Of a DNA stretch of 64,000 nt, positions 1 to 9,215 are shown piece by piece. The notes beneath the pieces are model-generated. The model was given only the letters and a program-made list of their open reading frames with translations. It searched no databases and had not been told where the DNA came from. This DNA comes from Alphaproteobacteria bacterium CG1_02_46_17. GTDB lineage: Bacteria; Pseudomonadota; Alphaproteobacteria; Micavibrionales; Micavibrionaceae. The stretch lies in contig MNUG01000029.1 in the NCBI GenBank assembly GCA_001871905.1, positions 32,218 to 96,217 on the forward strand. Reading direction: 5' to 3'. Position numbers and translations under genes: made by a program. Every line of letters starts with the position of its first letter. The first letter of the stretch is position 1.

Positions 1-1
1 C

Positions 2-1570
2 ATCGGCTGGTTTGAACGCCACACCCCCTTAACCGGACGCGGCATGATCCTGCTGCTCAATGCCGCACAGCAAACCAACCAGATTGACCACGCCATAAAA
101 ATCATCACCTCTGGCTGGGTCGATGCCGATATCAGCAATAATGATTTCCAAACACTTTATAACGCAATCGGGAATCGCCTTCCGGCTGATATTATGGTGC
201 GACGTCTGGACAACCTGCTCTTTGCCAAAAAATATACTGCCGCCCGCCAACTGGCCACCCTGATGGGAAAAGGATATCCCCAACTGAGCGAGGCGCGTAT
301 TGCCCTGGCTGAAGACAAACCCAATATCTCGGGTTTGATTGCCAACATCCCCGCCGCCCTGAAGAACGATACCGGACTTTTGTTTGAACGCCTGCGCTGG
401 CGTCGTCGCCACGATGAAGATAAAGGCGCCATTGAAATTTTGAATATGGCCCCCAAGCTCGATGACGTATGCAATCAACCGGACTGGTGGAAAGAACGCC
501 ACATCATGATCCGTCGCTCAATCGAAAACCACGATTTCAAAACGGCCTATCTGCTGGCTGCCCATTACGGACCTCTGGACACTGGCGACCGCGCTGAATC
601 CGAGTGGATCGCCGGTTGGCTAGCCTTACGGTTTTTGAACCAGCCACAAGTAGCAAAAAGCCATTTCAACACCATGATCTCTATCGTCGGGACAGCCATC
701 AGCAAATCCCGTGGCAATTATTGGATGGGCCGCGCCGAAGAACAATCCGGCAATAAGGAAAAAGCGCAATCATGGTATGTCGCCGCATCCATTTATTCCA
801 GAACCTATTACGGTCAGTTGGCTTTGAAAAAACTGGGCTATACCAAACCAGGAACAGAGGTCATCACCCCGACCCCGCAGGATATTTCCAAAATCGAGAA
901 TTCCAACCTGTTGACAACTGCCCTGATCGCGCATGTCGCAGATTTGAAAACAATACATAGCCAGTTGATAACGGCCTTGATCGCCACACTCTCGACGCCG
1001 GGAGAATATATGTTCGCAGCTCGCAAGTTAAAACAACACGGAGATGAAACAGGATCATTCCGTGTGGCAAAAGCGGCCTCGTGGAAGAATTATGATCTGG
1101 GCCCGTACGCCTATCCCAAACATGAAAACTATATGTCCGGATTGACTGGAGATCACGCGCTGTATCACGCCATCATCCGTCAGGAAAGCCAGTTCGATAC
1201 GCAAGCCCGCAGCCCTGCCGGCGCATTGGGTTTAATGCAATTGATGCCTGCAACCGCGAAAGAAACAGCCCAAAAGGTCGGTGTTGCACACCAAACCGGT
1301 TGGCTAACATCTAAGCCTGATCACAACATTCTTCTGGGATCAAATTATATCAATAGATTATTGACCCGTTTTGATAATGCCATTCCATTAGCAATAGCAG
1401 GGTACAATGCCGGCCCATCCCGCGTTAATCAATGGGTCGAAAAATTCGGCGACCCCAGAACAGAAAAAATTGACTGGATCGATTGGGTAGAGTTGATTCC
1501 GGTGGGAGAAACACGCAATTATGTGCAGCGCGTCATGGAAAATTATTTTATCTATACGAATTCACATTAA
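2..1570 (+). CDS. slt: Soluble lytic murein transglycosylase, 5'-truncated by window edge
   Basis: This enzyme family cleaves the MurNAc-GlcNAc bond of peptidoglycan in the periplasm to give 1,6-anhydro ends. The reading frame is open upstream of the first ATG to the window edge, so the start and any signal peptide are missing. The first ~350 residues are helical and TPR/superhelix-like, as in Slt70. The C-terminal SLT domain has the expected motifs: 'IIRQESQFD' with catalytic Glu at about residue 381 of the ORF, 'GLMQLMP' and 'AGYNAG'. It ends about 108 bases before the response regulator gene on the same strand. The family call is firm; the cellular role (turnover or machine assembly) is not visible. 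Confidence 0.93.
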   Translation: MGWFERHTPLTGRGMILLLNAAQQTNQIDHAIKIITSGWVDADISNNDFQTLYNAIGNRLPADIMVRRLDNLLFAKKYTAARQLATLMGKGYPQLSEARIALAEDKPNISGLIANIPAALKNDTGLLFERLRWRRRHDEDKGAIEILNMAPKLDDVCNQPDWWKERHIMIRRSIENHDFKTAYLLAAHYGPLDTGDRAESEWIAGWLALRFLNQPQVAKSHFNTMISIVGTAISKSRGNYWMGRAEEQSGNKEKAQSWYVAASIYSRTYYGQLALKKLGYTKPGTEVITPTPQDISKIENSNLLTTALIAHVADLKTIHSQLITALIATLSTPGEYMFAARKLKQHGDETGSFRVAKAASWKNYDLGPYAYPKHENYMSGLTGDHALYHAIIRQESQFDTQARSPAGALGLMQLMPATAKETAQKVGVAHQTGWLTSKPDHNILLGSNYINRLLTRFDNAIPLAIAGYNAGPSRVNQWVEKFGDPRTEKIDWIDWVELIPVGETRNYVQRVMENYFIYTNSH

Positions 1571-1589
1571 AGTGAACACGCAGACATGA

Positions 1590-1634
1590 AATAGTGTTAT
1601 AATTTTTCCGGGTTAATGTTCGGTTCACACTATT
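1590..1634 (+). promoter_or_regulatory. Inverted repeat around a TATAAT box upstream of the response regulator
   Basis: AATAGTGT (1590-1597) and ACACTATT (1627-1634) form a perfect 8-bp inverted repeat flanking TATAAT at 1598-1603. A second short dyad, GTGAAC (1572-1577) and GTTCAC (1623-1628), overlaps it. No good -35 hexamer is seen. It could be an operator for autoregulation of the LuxR-type gene that follows; this is inference from position only. Confidence 0.3.
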
Positions 1635-1678
1635 CGCAATATGATATTCACGAGCCATATTAGGCAAAGGAGCCACGT

Positions 1679-2377
1679 ATGCATTTACTAATAGCCGACG
1701 ACCACACCATGTTCCGTGATGCGATGTCTCAATATTTGATACGTTCCAATCCGGATGCTCAGATTGCCACCGCAAAAAATCTGGACGATGCTTTTTCTTA
1801 TATGAAAGAGTCTCAAACCAAGCCTGATCTGGTTCTGCTTGACCTGAATATGCCCGGTATGAGTGGACTAAAAGGGTTTCAAACCTTCCGGAAAAATTAT
1901 CCTGACACCCCTGTTGCTCTCATTTCAGGTATTGCAGAAATTGAAGATGTCCAGCACGCCATGGATTTAGGTGCCGTGGGATACTTCCCCAAAACACTTT
2001 CTGGGCGCGCGATGCTCAAAGCCATTGAGCTGGTTCTTTCAGGCGAAAAATTTATCCCCGTCGATCACGCCACCAACGGATTGATGCCCTCCTATTTCAG
2101 CGATCACAATAAAAATGCGCGCACCGCTCCGCTTCCCATGCACACCAAAGCTCCACACTCTACCGCTAAAACAGGTATTAACCTGACACCGCGTGAAGAA
2201 GATGTTCTAGAGCGTCTGGGCCGTGGTTTAAGCAACAAGGACATTGCCCGCGAACTTGACTTGCAGGAAGTAACCATCAAACTGCATATTCGTGGAATCT
2301 GTCGGAAACTCGAAGCTACCAACAGAACACAAGCCGCACTTAAAGCTTACGAACTTGGTCTCATAAAGAAAATCTAG
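1679..2377 (+). CDS. LuxR/NarL-family two-component response regulator
   Basis: A 232-residue DNA-binding response regulator. The N-terminal receiver (about 1-120) has the acidic pair in 'IADDH', the phospho-acceptor Asp55 in 'LLDLNMPG' and Lys105 in 'FPKT'. A linker of about 45 residues follows, then a C-terminal LuxR-type helix-turn-helix (about 165-230) beginning 'LTPREEDVLERL'. The start is supported by AAAGGAG about 6 bases upstream. It lies 16 bases ahead of a histidine kinase gene that is very likely its partner. Targets are unknown; the dyad upstream suggests possible autoregulation. Confidence 0.93.
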   Translation: MHLLIADDHTMFRDAMSQYLIRSNPDAQIATAKNLDDAFSYMKESQTKPDLVLLDLNMPGMSGLKGFQTFRKNYPDTPVALISGIAEIEDVQHAMDLGAVGYFPKTLSGRAMLKAIELVLSGEKFIPVDHATNGLMPSYFSDHNKNARTAPLPMHTKAPHSTAKTGINLTPREEDVLERLGRGLSNKDIARELDLQEVTIKLHIRGICRKLEATNRTQAALKAYELGLIKKI

Positions 2378-2393
2378 CAGGACAGGGCAAAAT

Positions 2394-3152
2394 ATGGCAC
2401 AAGCAAAAAAACGAACCCCCGAGCAACTTCAGGAATTGGGAAATATGACCCAAGGCCTTCTCCATAATATCAATAATTCTCTGGCCACGATTGCAGGCTA
2501 TTCGGAATTCTTGTGTGAAGACTTGCCCCGAAACTCCCAAACGCATGGTTTTGCCGAAAAAATCCAGCACTCGGCAGAGCACATAAAAACCATGGTCCAC
2601 CAACTCTGGATGATCAATGGCATATCCGATATCCCTCCATCAGGAATGTCGGAGACAACAGATCTCGCCGAGATCATAGAGACCATCCTTCTGGATATCG
2701 CAGAAACGGTTTCCAAAAATCTCGGGATCATATTGGATTTTGAAGTACAAGAAGACCTGCACAACACAAAAATCACAGGTCATCAGGGTTATCTGACTCT
2801 GGCTATTCTGGGATTGATCAACAATGCCATAGAATCTTTTCTCGACCAGCAAAAAGGTGAGTATGCTTTACAGAAAATATAAATCTATCTCGGGAAAAAT
2901 CCAGAAAATAAGGAACAACTCATTCTTGAAATCAAGGATAACGGCACAGGAATGCCCGAAGATGTCTTGGAACACTGTCAAAAACCGTTTTTCTCGACCA
3001 AAGACCCCTCTCTCCACCACGGGTTGGGTCTGACCACCACAAAAACCATTCTCAAAACAGTGCAAGCCAAGCTGGACATCACGTCCAAACGTGGTCACGG
3101 AACAAACATCAAAGTCTATTTCCCCCACTTAACGGCGAAATCTTCAGCATAG
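2394..3152 (+). pseudogene. Sensor-less histidine kinase interrupted by an in-frame TAA
   Basis: The first ORF (162 codons) carries an H-box 'GLLHNINNSL' (His24) and an N-box 'LINNAIES' (Asn144). It stops at TAA 2880-2882. The same frame stays open immediately afterwards and encodes the rest of the ATP-binding domain: 'DNGTGM' (G1 box), 'FFSTKD' (F box) and 'HHGLGL' (G2 box), ending at 3152. The full frame would give a compact 252-codon kinase with no sensor domain, paired with the upstream regulator. One substitution (for example CAA to TAA) would explain the break. Without the G1 and G2 boxes the first half should not bind ATP normally. A sequencing error, recent pseudogenisation or readthrough are all possible. 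Confidence 0.8.
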
Positions 3153-3394
3153 GGTCAGGCTGAGGCAAACTATACCATTGGCAGCAGCTCCCCCAGCGCA
3201 TATATTAAGAAGTATATTTCTCGTCTGAAAATGAAATTGGTAACGTCCTGTTAACCAGTTGTCAGGCATCTTATAGTCTAGGGGTTAATCTATGACAGGT
3301 ATGTCCAGATGCAGAACTCCTGTTTCTGAGTACCATTTACACATAACTGGCCTTTGACTGACACACCTAAAACCCATAACACAGGGACACTTCT

Positions 3395-6061
3395 ATGGAT
3401 GATCTCATTATCGAATTTTTGACCGAAACCAATGAAAGTCTGATGGAATTGGATACCGATCTCATCAAACTGGAACAAAATCCGAATGACAAGGATCTGA
3501 TTTCAAAGATTTTCCGCCTGATGCACACCATCAAGGGAACTTGTGGGTTCCTCGGTTTGCCTCGTCTTGAAACAGTGGCACACCGTGCAGAAAACGTGAT
3601 GGGTCGCTTCCGTGACGGCGATCTGGAAGTAACCGCTGAATATGTCTCCCTGATCCTCGAATCCCTTGACCGCGTGCGCTACCTGTTGGGTCATATTGAA
3701 GAACATGGAACAGAGCCGGAAGGCAATGACACCGACCTGACAACACGTCTGGATGCCGTATATGAAGGCCGTGACGCATTCCAAACTGGACAAACCACGC
3801 CTGGCCCGGTAGAACTTCCGGAAGAAGACCCTGTGGAAGTAGCCGCACACGACCCGCTCGCAGATATCTTCGACACAATCGAAATCCCTGTCGCTACTCC
3901 TGCCGCGATCGAACCGAGTCATCAACCCGTTGCTGCCGCCGCCCCGCCCCAAACAAAAGAGGCCACAGAAAGCGCCGTAGCCAACCAGTCCTTGCGCGTC
4001 AATATGGATGTACTGGAGAACCTGATGACCATGGTGTCCGAGCTGGTGCTCACCCGTAACCAGCTTCTACAGATTTCCAGAACCGAGAAGGAAAATAGCT
4101 TTATTACCCCCTTGCAACGTCTGAACCATGTCGTGTCTGACCTGCAAGAAGGTGTCATGAAAACCCGTATGCAGCCAATCGGCAACGCATGGGCAAAATT
4201 ACCACGCATTATCCGCGATCTGAGCATCGAGCTTGGCAAGAAAATCGACCTGATTATGATCGGTCAGGACACAGAGCTTGATCGTCAGGTTCTGGACATG
4301 ATCAAAGATCCTTTGACCCACATGGTTCGCAATTCCGGTGACCACGGCATCGAGGTTCCCACAGAACGGATCAAGGCCGGAAAACCAGAAACCGGAAAAA
4401 TCCATTTGCGCGCCTATCATGAAGGTGGACACATCATCATCGAAATTGCCGATGACGGAAAAGGCCTGCCGACAGAAAAAATTCGTCAAAAACTTATTTC
4501 CAATGGCTTGGTCAGCGAAGAAGAGTCCAAAAAACTCACCCCTCAACAAGTCCACCAGTATATTTTCCACGCCGGCCTATCCACCGCAGAAAAAGTCACC
4601 TCGGTTTCCGGACGCGGCGTTGGAATGGACGTGGTTCGTACCAATATCGAGAAAATCGGCGGATCGATCGAAATGAAATCGGTCGAAGGCAAAGGATCAA
4701 CTTTCTTTATCAAGATCCCTCTGACCCTTGCCATTGTCTCTTCGCTGATTGTTGAATCAGCCGGTGAGCGCTTTGCGATCCCGCAGCTCGCAGTACGCGA
4801 ACTGGTGCTGGTATCCCAGAAATCTGAAAACCGCATCGAAATGATTAAGAACACCCCCGTTTTCCGCCTTCGCGAAAAATTATTGCCTCTGGTTTCACTG
4901 GAAGATCTGTTGAAAATCGGACAACATAGCGGCGAAAATTTCGAGGATCGTTTCGAGCATAAATATATTATCGTGACACAGGTCGGAAATTATTCTTTTG
5001 GTCTGATTGTCGATCAGGTCTTTGACACGGAAGAAATCGTAGTGAAGCCCGTGGCGAAAATCCTTAAGAATATCGAGCTATTCTCAGGAAACACTATTCT
5101 GGGCGACGGTAGCGTCATCATGATTCTTGATCCGGGTGGAATTGCCAAAGTCACCGGAGAAAGTAACCTGTCCGATGCATCGCAAGATTCACAAGAAGCC
5201 GCCGAAAAACTGATCAGCGACAAGAAAACCTCACTTCTGGTCTTTACTGCAGGGCCAGGATCTCCGAAGGCTGTTCCGCTATCGCTGATTTCGCGTCTTG
5301 AGAATATCGACATGAACTCAGTTGAGGAAACAGATGGGCAGATGTTGGTTCAATATCGCGGAGCACTGATGCCAATCATTCCATTCTCGGATCAAATGGA
5401 TCTCTCCAAAGATAAAATGAAACCTTTGCTGGTCTTTGCCGACCGTGGCAAAAGTGTTGGTTTGATTGTCGATGAAATCGTGGATATCCGCGAAGAAATT
5501 ATCGATATTCAGCTGGAAGGAAAACGCAAAGGCGTCTTTGGTAGTGCGATTATCTCTGGAAAAGCATCGGAAATTGTTGATGTCATGCACTTTTTGAACT
5601 CTGTCCATGGTGACTGGTTCAAAGATCACGGCGACGATCCGTTTCTGGCCAGTGACAAAGCCAAAAAAGAAGGAAAGTCCGGAACCAAGCGTATTCTTTT
5701 GGTAGATGACAGCCCCTTCTTCCGCAATATGCTTTGCCCTCTGCTGACTGCCGCAGGATACGAAGTCATTGCAGTTGAGGGACCATCCAAAGCCCTGGAA
5801 CTGACCGAACGTGATGAAAATTTCGACCTCATTATTTCAGATATCGAAATGCCGGATATGAACGGTTATGACTTTGCCACACGCGTCAGAGCTTCCGAAA
5901 AATGGCAGAATACGCCGATGGTTGCTTTAACGTCCCACGCAACACCAGAGGATATCGATCACGGATATGAGTCAGGGTTTGACGAGTATATTGCCAAGTT
6001 TGATCGGGATACCCTGTTAAGCACCATATCAAAAACTCTCTCCAGAGGAGCTGACGCATGA
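3395..6061 (+). CDS. cheA: Chemotaxis histidine kinase CheA with C-terminal receiver
   Basis: CheA autophosphorylates in response to chemoreceptors and passes phosphate to CheY and CheB. The 888-residue protein has an HPt domain with His44 in 'MHTIKG' and a Pro/Ala/Glu-rich linker (about 125-200). A dimerisation segment and an HATPase domain follow ('MVRNSGDHGIE', 'DDGKGL', 'GRGVGMDVV'). A CheW-like domain (about 455-590), a second CheW-like stretch (about 610-745) and a receiver (about 765-885, 'LIISDIEMPDMNG') complete it. No distinct P2 domain is obvious. The receiver fusion is known in alphaproteobacterial CheA proteins and may act as an intramolecular phosphate sink. The 242-base region upstream shows no promoter I can support. 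cheA overlaps cheW by 4 bases (ATGA). Confidence 0.96.
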   Translation: MDDLIIEFLTETNESLMELDTDLIKLEQNPNDKDLISKIFRLMHTIKGTCGFLGLPRLETVAHRAENVMGRFRDGDLEVTAEYVSLILESLDRVRYLLGHIEEHGTEPEGNDTDLTTRLDAVYEGRDAFQTGQTTPGPVELPEEDPVEVAAHDPLADIFDTIEIPVATPAAIEPSHQPVAAAAPPQTKEATESAVANQSLRVNMDVLENLMTMVSELVLTRNQLLQISRTEKENSFITPLQRLNHVVSDLQEGVMKTRMQPIGNAWAKLPRIIRDLSIELGKKIDLIMIGQDTELDRQVLDMIKDPLTHMVRNSGDHGIEVPTERIKAGKPETGKIHLRAYHEGGHIIIEIADDGKGLPTEKIRQKLISNGLVSEEESKKLTPQQVHQYIFHAGLSTAEKVTSVSGRGVGMDVVRTNIEKIGGSIEMKSVEGKGSTFFIKIPLTLAIVSSLIVESAGERFAIPQLAVRELVLVSQKSENRIEMIKNTPVFRLREKLLPLVSLEDLLKIGQHSGENFEDRFEHKYIIVTQVGNYSFGLIVDQVFDTEEIVVKPVAKILKNIELFSGNTILGDGSVIMILDPGGIAKVTGESNLSDASQDSQEAAEKLISDKKTSLLVFTAGPGSPKAVPLSLISRLENIDMNSVEETDGQMLVQYRGALMPIIPFSDQMDLSKDKMKPLLVFADRGKSVGLIVDEIVDIREEIIDIQLEGKRKGVFGSAIISGKASEIVDVMHFLNSVHGDWFKDHGDDPFLASDKAKKEGKSGTKRILLVDDSPFFRNMLCPLLTAAGYEVIAVEGPSKALELTERDENFDLIISDIEMPDMNGYDFATRVRASEKWQNTPMVALTSHATPEDIDHGYESGFDEYIAKFDRDTLLSTISKTLSRGADA

Positions 6062-6561
6062 GCCAGAACGTTCAGGAACAACACCATATGTCCAAAAATC
6101 CACAGCACGTCGTCACTGGAAAAACCAAGGACTTTCTGACCATCGTCATTGAAGGCCAGTTGTTCGGCATTCCCATTCTTCAGGTTCAAGACGTTCTGGG
6201 AGAATTGAAAGTTACGAAGATCCCTCTGGCTCCGCCACAAGTATCAGGGTCGTTGAACCTTCGGGGACGTATTGTAACAGCCATTGACGTTAGAAAATGT
6301 CTTGGTCTGCCCCCCATGGAACGAGGAGAAGACGAGAAGCTCATGAGCGTTGTGGTCAACCATGACGACGAGCTCTATAGCCTCATTATTGACAATGTCG
6401 GCGATGTTTTGACCCTGCATGAAAAAGACTTCGAATCAAATCCTGCAACTCTTGATATTATTTGGAAATCAGTATCCCTTGGTGTCTATCGCCTGCAGGG
6501 GAAAATCCTTGTTGTTCTGGATGTCCCGAAACTACTTCTAGCATTACATCCCGCACACTAA
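6058..6561 (+). CDS. cheW: Chemotaxis coupling protein CheW
   Basis: A 167-residue CheW-like protein that bridges chemoreceptors and CheA in the signalling array. After about 25 extra residues it has the usual fold signatures: 'FLTIVIEGQLFGIPILQVQDVL', 'GSLNLRGRIVTAIDVRKCLGL', 'LIIDNVGDVL' and 'GKILVVLDVPKLL'. Its start overlaps the cheA stop by 4 bases, so translation is probably coupled. The ORF has a second ATG at codon 11 that could also serve as start, but the overlap favours the first. Confidence 0.95.
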   Translation: MSQNVQEQHHMSKNPQHVVTGKTKDFLTIVIEGQLFGIPILQVQDVLGELKVTKIPLAPPQVSGSLNLRGRIVTAIDVRKCLGLPPMERGEDEKLMSVVVNHDDELYSLIIDNVGDVLTLHEKDFESNPATLDIIWKSVSLGVYRLQGKILVVLDVPKLLLALHPAH

Positions 6562-6633
6562 AAACTAACAAAAAATTCAGTCTTTGAGCATAAGCTGCAA
6601 GGACATGATGTTATTTTTAACAGGAGATAATTA

Positions 6634-7011
6634 ATGAAAACCTGTCTGGTCGTAGATGACAGCCGCGTAGTTAGAAAAGTCGCAAGACGTATTCTTGAAG
6701 AGTTGCGTTTTAATTGCGAGGAAGCCGAGGATGGACAGCAGGCATATGAATATTGTGCGAAATCCATGCCGGAAGCCATCTTGCTGGACTGGAACATGCC
6801 GGTCATGAGTGGCATTGAATTTCTTGAAAAGCTTCGTCAGATGCCCACAGGAGGCGAGCCGAAAGTTGTATTTTGTACAACCGAAAACGATATGTCCCAT
6901 ATTCAGCGCGCCATAATGGCGGGTGCCAACGAATATATTATGAAGCCTTTTGATACGGACATCATCAGATCAAAATTTATCCAGATCGGATTGATTGAAG
7001 ACACGGAATAA
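6634..7011 (+). CDS. cheY: Chemotaxis response regulator CheY
   Basis: A single-domain receiver of 125 residues, the size expected for CheY, which carries the signal to the flagellar motor switch. It has the acidic pair in 'VVDDS', the phospho-acceptor Asp52 in 'LLDWNMPVMSG' and the conserved lysine in 'YIMKPFD'. CAGGAG lies about 8 bases before the ATG. It sits between cheW and cheB in the same operon. No CheZ- or CheD-like phosphatase gene is seen here, so dephosphorylation may rely on the CheA receiver or genes elsewhere. Confidence 0.94.
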   Translation: MKTCLVVDDSRVVRKVARRILEELRFNCEEAEDGQQAYEYCAKSMPEAILLDWNMPVMSGIEFLEKLRQMPTGGEPKVVFCTTENDMSHIQRAIMAGANEYIMKPFDTDIIRSKFIQIGLIEDTE

Positions 7012-7061
7012 AAGCAAATTGCCTTTGCAACTAAGACAATAAATAGAAAGCCTCCGTAGTA

Positions 7062-8237
7062 ATGCCCTCTCAACCTCCCTCATCCCCTGTCAAAATCATG
7101 ATTGTCGATGACTCGGCTGTCATTCGTGGCTTTTTAGGAAAGATGATTAGCAATGTTCCAGACTTCGAAGTTGTCAGCACCGCCGCCAATGGTCAAATTG
7201 CCGTCAACAATCTGAAAAAAGAACGGATCGACATTGTCTTGCTGGATGTTGAAATGCCGGTCATGGATGGACTGACAACCATTCCCCTTCTGCTCGAGGT
7301 TCAACCCGACATCAAAATTATCATGTGTTCAACTCTGACAACCCAGAATGCGGAAACCACTTTGAACGCTCTGGCCCTTGGCGCGGTCGATTGCATTGCA
7401 AAACCCAGTACCACTCAGGACATTTACGCAAAAGATACCTTCAGGGATATCCTGACCCACACAATCAAAGAAATCGCAGGCCCCAGAAGAGGGCTTAACC
7501 GCCCAACATCCCCTCCCCAAGCTGGAGGAGCTTCTCAAAGATTATCAGCCACACCCTCAAGTCCGTCGGATAAAGCCACCTCGACATCCCAAAGCTTCAC
7601 ATCCCTAAACAGGACGGGGAAAATTATAAAACTCCGTTCCCCTAACGAAGGATATAGCGGAAAACCTGACATTTTGGCGATCGGCAGCTCGACAGGCGGC
7701 CCCAACGCCCTGTTCCAATTATTGCCCAGCCTTAAAGGAATCCAGATTCCGGTGATTATCACCCAGCATATGCCCCCAACATTTACCAGAATCCTTGCGG
7801 AGCATATTCAACAGCAAACAGGTATCCCGTCTGTCGAAGGGGCAGAAGGAATGCCTTTGATGCCTGGACGTATCCATATCGCCCCCGGGGGCTATCATAT
7901 GCTATTCAAAAAGAACGGAACCGCCACGGTTATTAGCCTCGATGACGGGCCTATGGAAAATTTCTGTCGCCCCGCAGTCGATCCAATGCTGCGCTCTGCC
8001 ACGAAAATCTACGGTCAGAAAATCATGACTGTTATTTTAACAGGAATGGGGCAAGATGGCATGATGGGATCACGGGATGTTGTTGAAGCTGGAGGACGTG
8101 TCGTCGCTCAAGATGAAAGTACCAGCGTTGTTTGGGGAATGCCCGGGGCTGTCGCCATAGATGGAACATGCACGACTGTTCTGCCTCTTAAAGAAATAGG
8201 ACCTTGGCTTAAAAAATCGTCCTTGCGTATGGTATAG
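7062..8237 (+). CDS. cheB: Chemoreceptor glutamate methylesterase CheB
   Basis: CheB removes methyl groups from (and deamidates) chemoreceptors for adaptation. The 391-residue protein has a receiver (about 10-125, Asp62 in 'LLDVEMPVMDG'), a Ser/Pro/Thr-rich linker of about 65 residues, and the catalytic domain (about 203-390). The Ser-His-Asp triad is visible as Ser210 in 'GSSTGGP', His236 in 'TQHMP' and Asp332 in 'GMGQDGM'. The Shine-Dalgarno for the chosen ATG is weak. It is followed 20 bases later by cheR. Confidence 0.96.
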   Translation: MPSQPPSSPVKIMIVDDSAVIRGFLGKMISNVPDFEVVSTAANGQIAVNNLKKERIDIVLLDVEMPVMDGLTTIPLLLEVQPDIKIIMCSTLTTQNAETTLNALALGAVDCIAKPSTTQDIYAKDTFRDILTHTIKEIAGPRRGLNRPTSPPQAGGASQRLSATPSSPSDKATSTSQSFTSLNRTGKIIKLRSPNEGYSGKPDILAIGSSTGGPNALFQLLPSLKGIQIPVIITQHMPPTFTRILAEHIQQQTGIPSVEGAEGMPLMPGRIHIAPGGYHMLFKKNGTATVISLDDGPMENFCRPAVDPMLRSATKIYGQKIMTVILTGMGQDGMMGSRDVVEAGGRVVAQDESTSVVWGMPGAVAIDGTCTTVLPLKEIGPWLKKSSLRMV

Positions 8238-8257
8238 GGAAAAGGGTACAAAAATTC

Positions 8258-9172
8258 ATGAAAATTTCTGATTTCGAGCTATTCAAATCTCTTCTGTACG
8301 AACGCTCCGGCCTTGTCGTCACGCCGGACAAGTCTTACCTGTTGGACTCTCGCCTGACACCAATCGCAAAAAAGTGGGGCTATCCGACTTTGGAATCCAT
8401 GACTTTGCAATTGCGCGCCCTTCCTGATGAAAAGCTCATCAAGGATATTGTCGAGGCCATGACCACCAATGAGACATCATTTTTCCGCGACACAAAGCCT
8501 TTCCAGATTTTTCAGGATACTATTCTGCCCGTTATGCTGGAGAAAAGAAAAGCCCGCAAGACCATCCGCATCTGGTGCGCCGCCTGTTCCAGCGGACAAG
8601 AACCATACTCGTTGGCTATGATCCTCAAGGAAAAAGAGGCTCAGCTCAAAGGATGGAGATTTGAAATCGTCGCGACAGACATTTCCGATGACATTCTCGA
8701 TCAAGCCAAACGCGCCTCATACAGCCAGTTTGAAGTCCAAAGAGGGCTTCCCATCCAGTATCTGATGAAATATTTCATGCAACTGGGTGAAGCATGGCAG
8801 TTAAAAGATGAAATCCGCAATATGGTTCGTTTTTCGAACTTTAACCTTCTGGATGGTATGTCACGCCTTGGATCATTCGATATCGTCTTTTGCCGCAACG
8901 TTCTGATTTATTTCGACGAAAAAACCAAAGCCACAATTCTTGAAAAAATCGCGGGACAACTGGAAAATGACGGTTTCCTGCTGCTCGGCGGGGCCGAAAC
9001 TGTGTTGGGAATTACCAATAAATTTGTCCCCAATCCAGAAAAACGCGGTCTTTATATCAAAGCAGGAACACCAGCCGTAACAGGATCAACCACGACAGGG
9101 TTCTCACCTGCAGGAACAACCCCTGCAAAAACGACCTCAAGCTTTAGTTCTGGTCTTTTCAAACGCACATAA
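8258..9172 (+). CDS. cheR: Chemoreceptor methyltransferase CheR
   Basis: CheR uses S-adenosylmethionine to methylate glutamates in chemoreceptor signalling domains, opposing CheB. The N-terminal helical domain includes 'TNETSFFRD'. The methyltransferase domain follows with '[15 protein letters not shown]' (SAM-binding loop), '[10 protein letters not shown]' and '[14 protein letters not shown]'. About 35 Thr/Ser/Ala-rich residues trail the catalytic domain, an unusual low-complexity tail ending 'GLFKRT'. It is the last chemotaxis gene; purH follows closely on the same strand and may be co-transcribed. Confidence 0.96.
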   Translation: MKISDFELFKSLLYERSGLVVTPDKSYLLDSRLTPIAKKWGYPTLESMTLQLRALPDEKLIKDIVEAMTTNETSFFRDTKPFQIFQDTILPVMLEKRKARKTIRIWCAACSSGQEPYSLAMILKEKEAQLKGWRFEIVATDISDDILDQAKRASYSQFEVQRGLPIQYLMKYFMQLGEAWQLKDEIRNMVRFSNFNLLDGMSRLGSFDIVFCRNVLIYFDEKTKATILEKIAGQLENDGFLLLGGAETVLGITNKFVPNPEKRGLYIKAGTPAVTGSTTTGFSPAGTTPAKTTSSFSSGLFKRT

Positions 9173-9215
9173 TATGCTACAAACGGGCTTGTCCAAAAAC
9201 AAGGAGATGCCCGTT

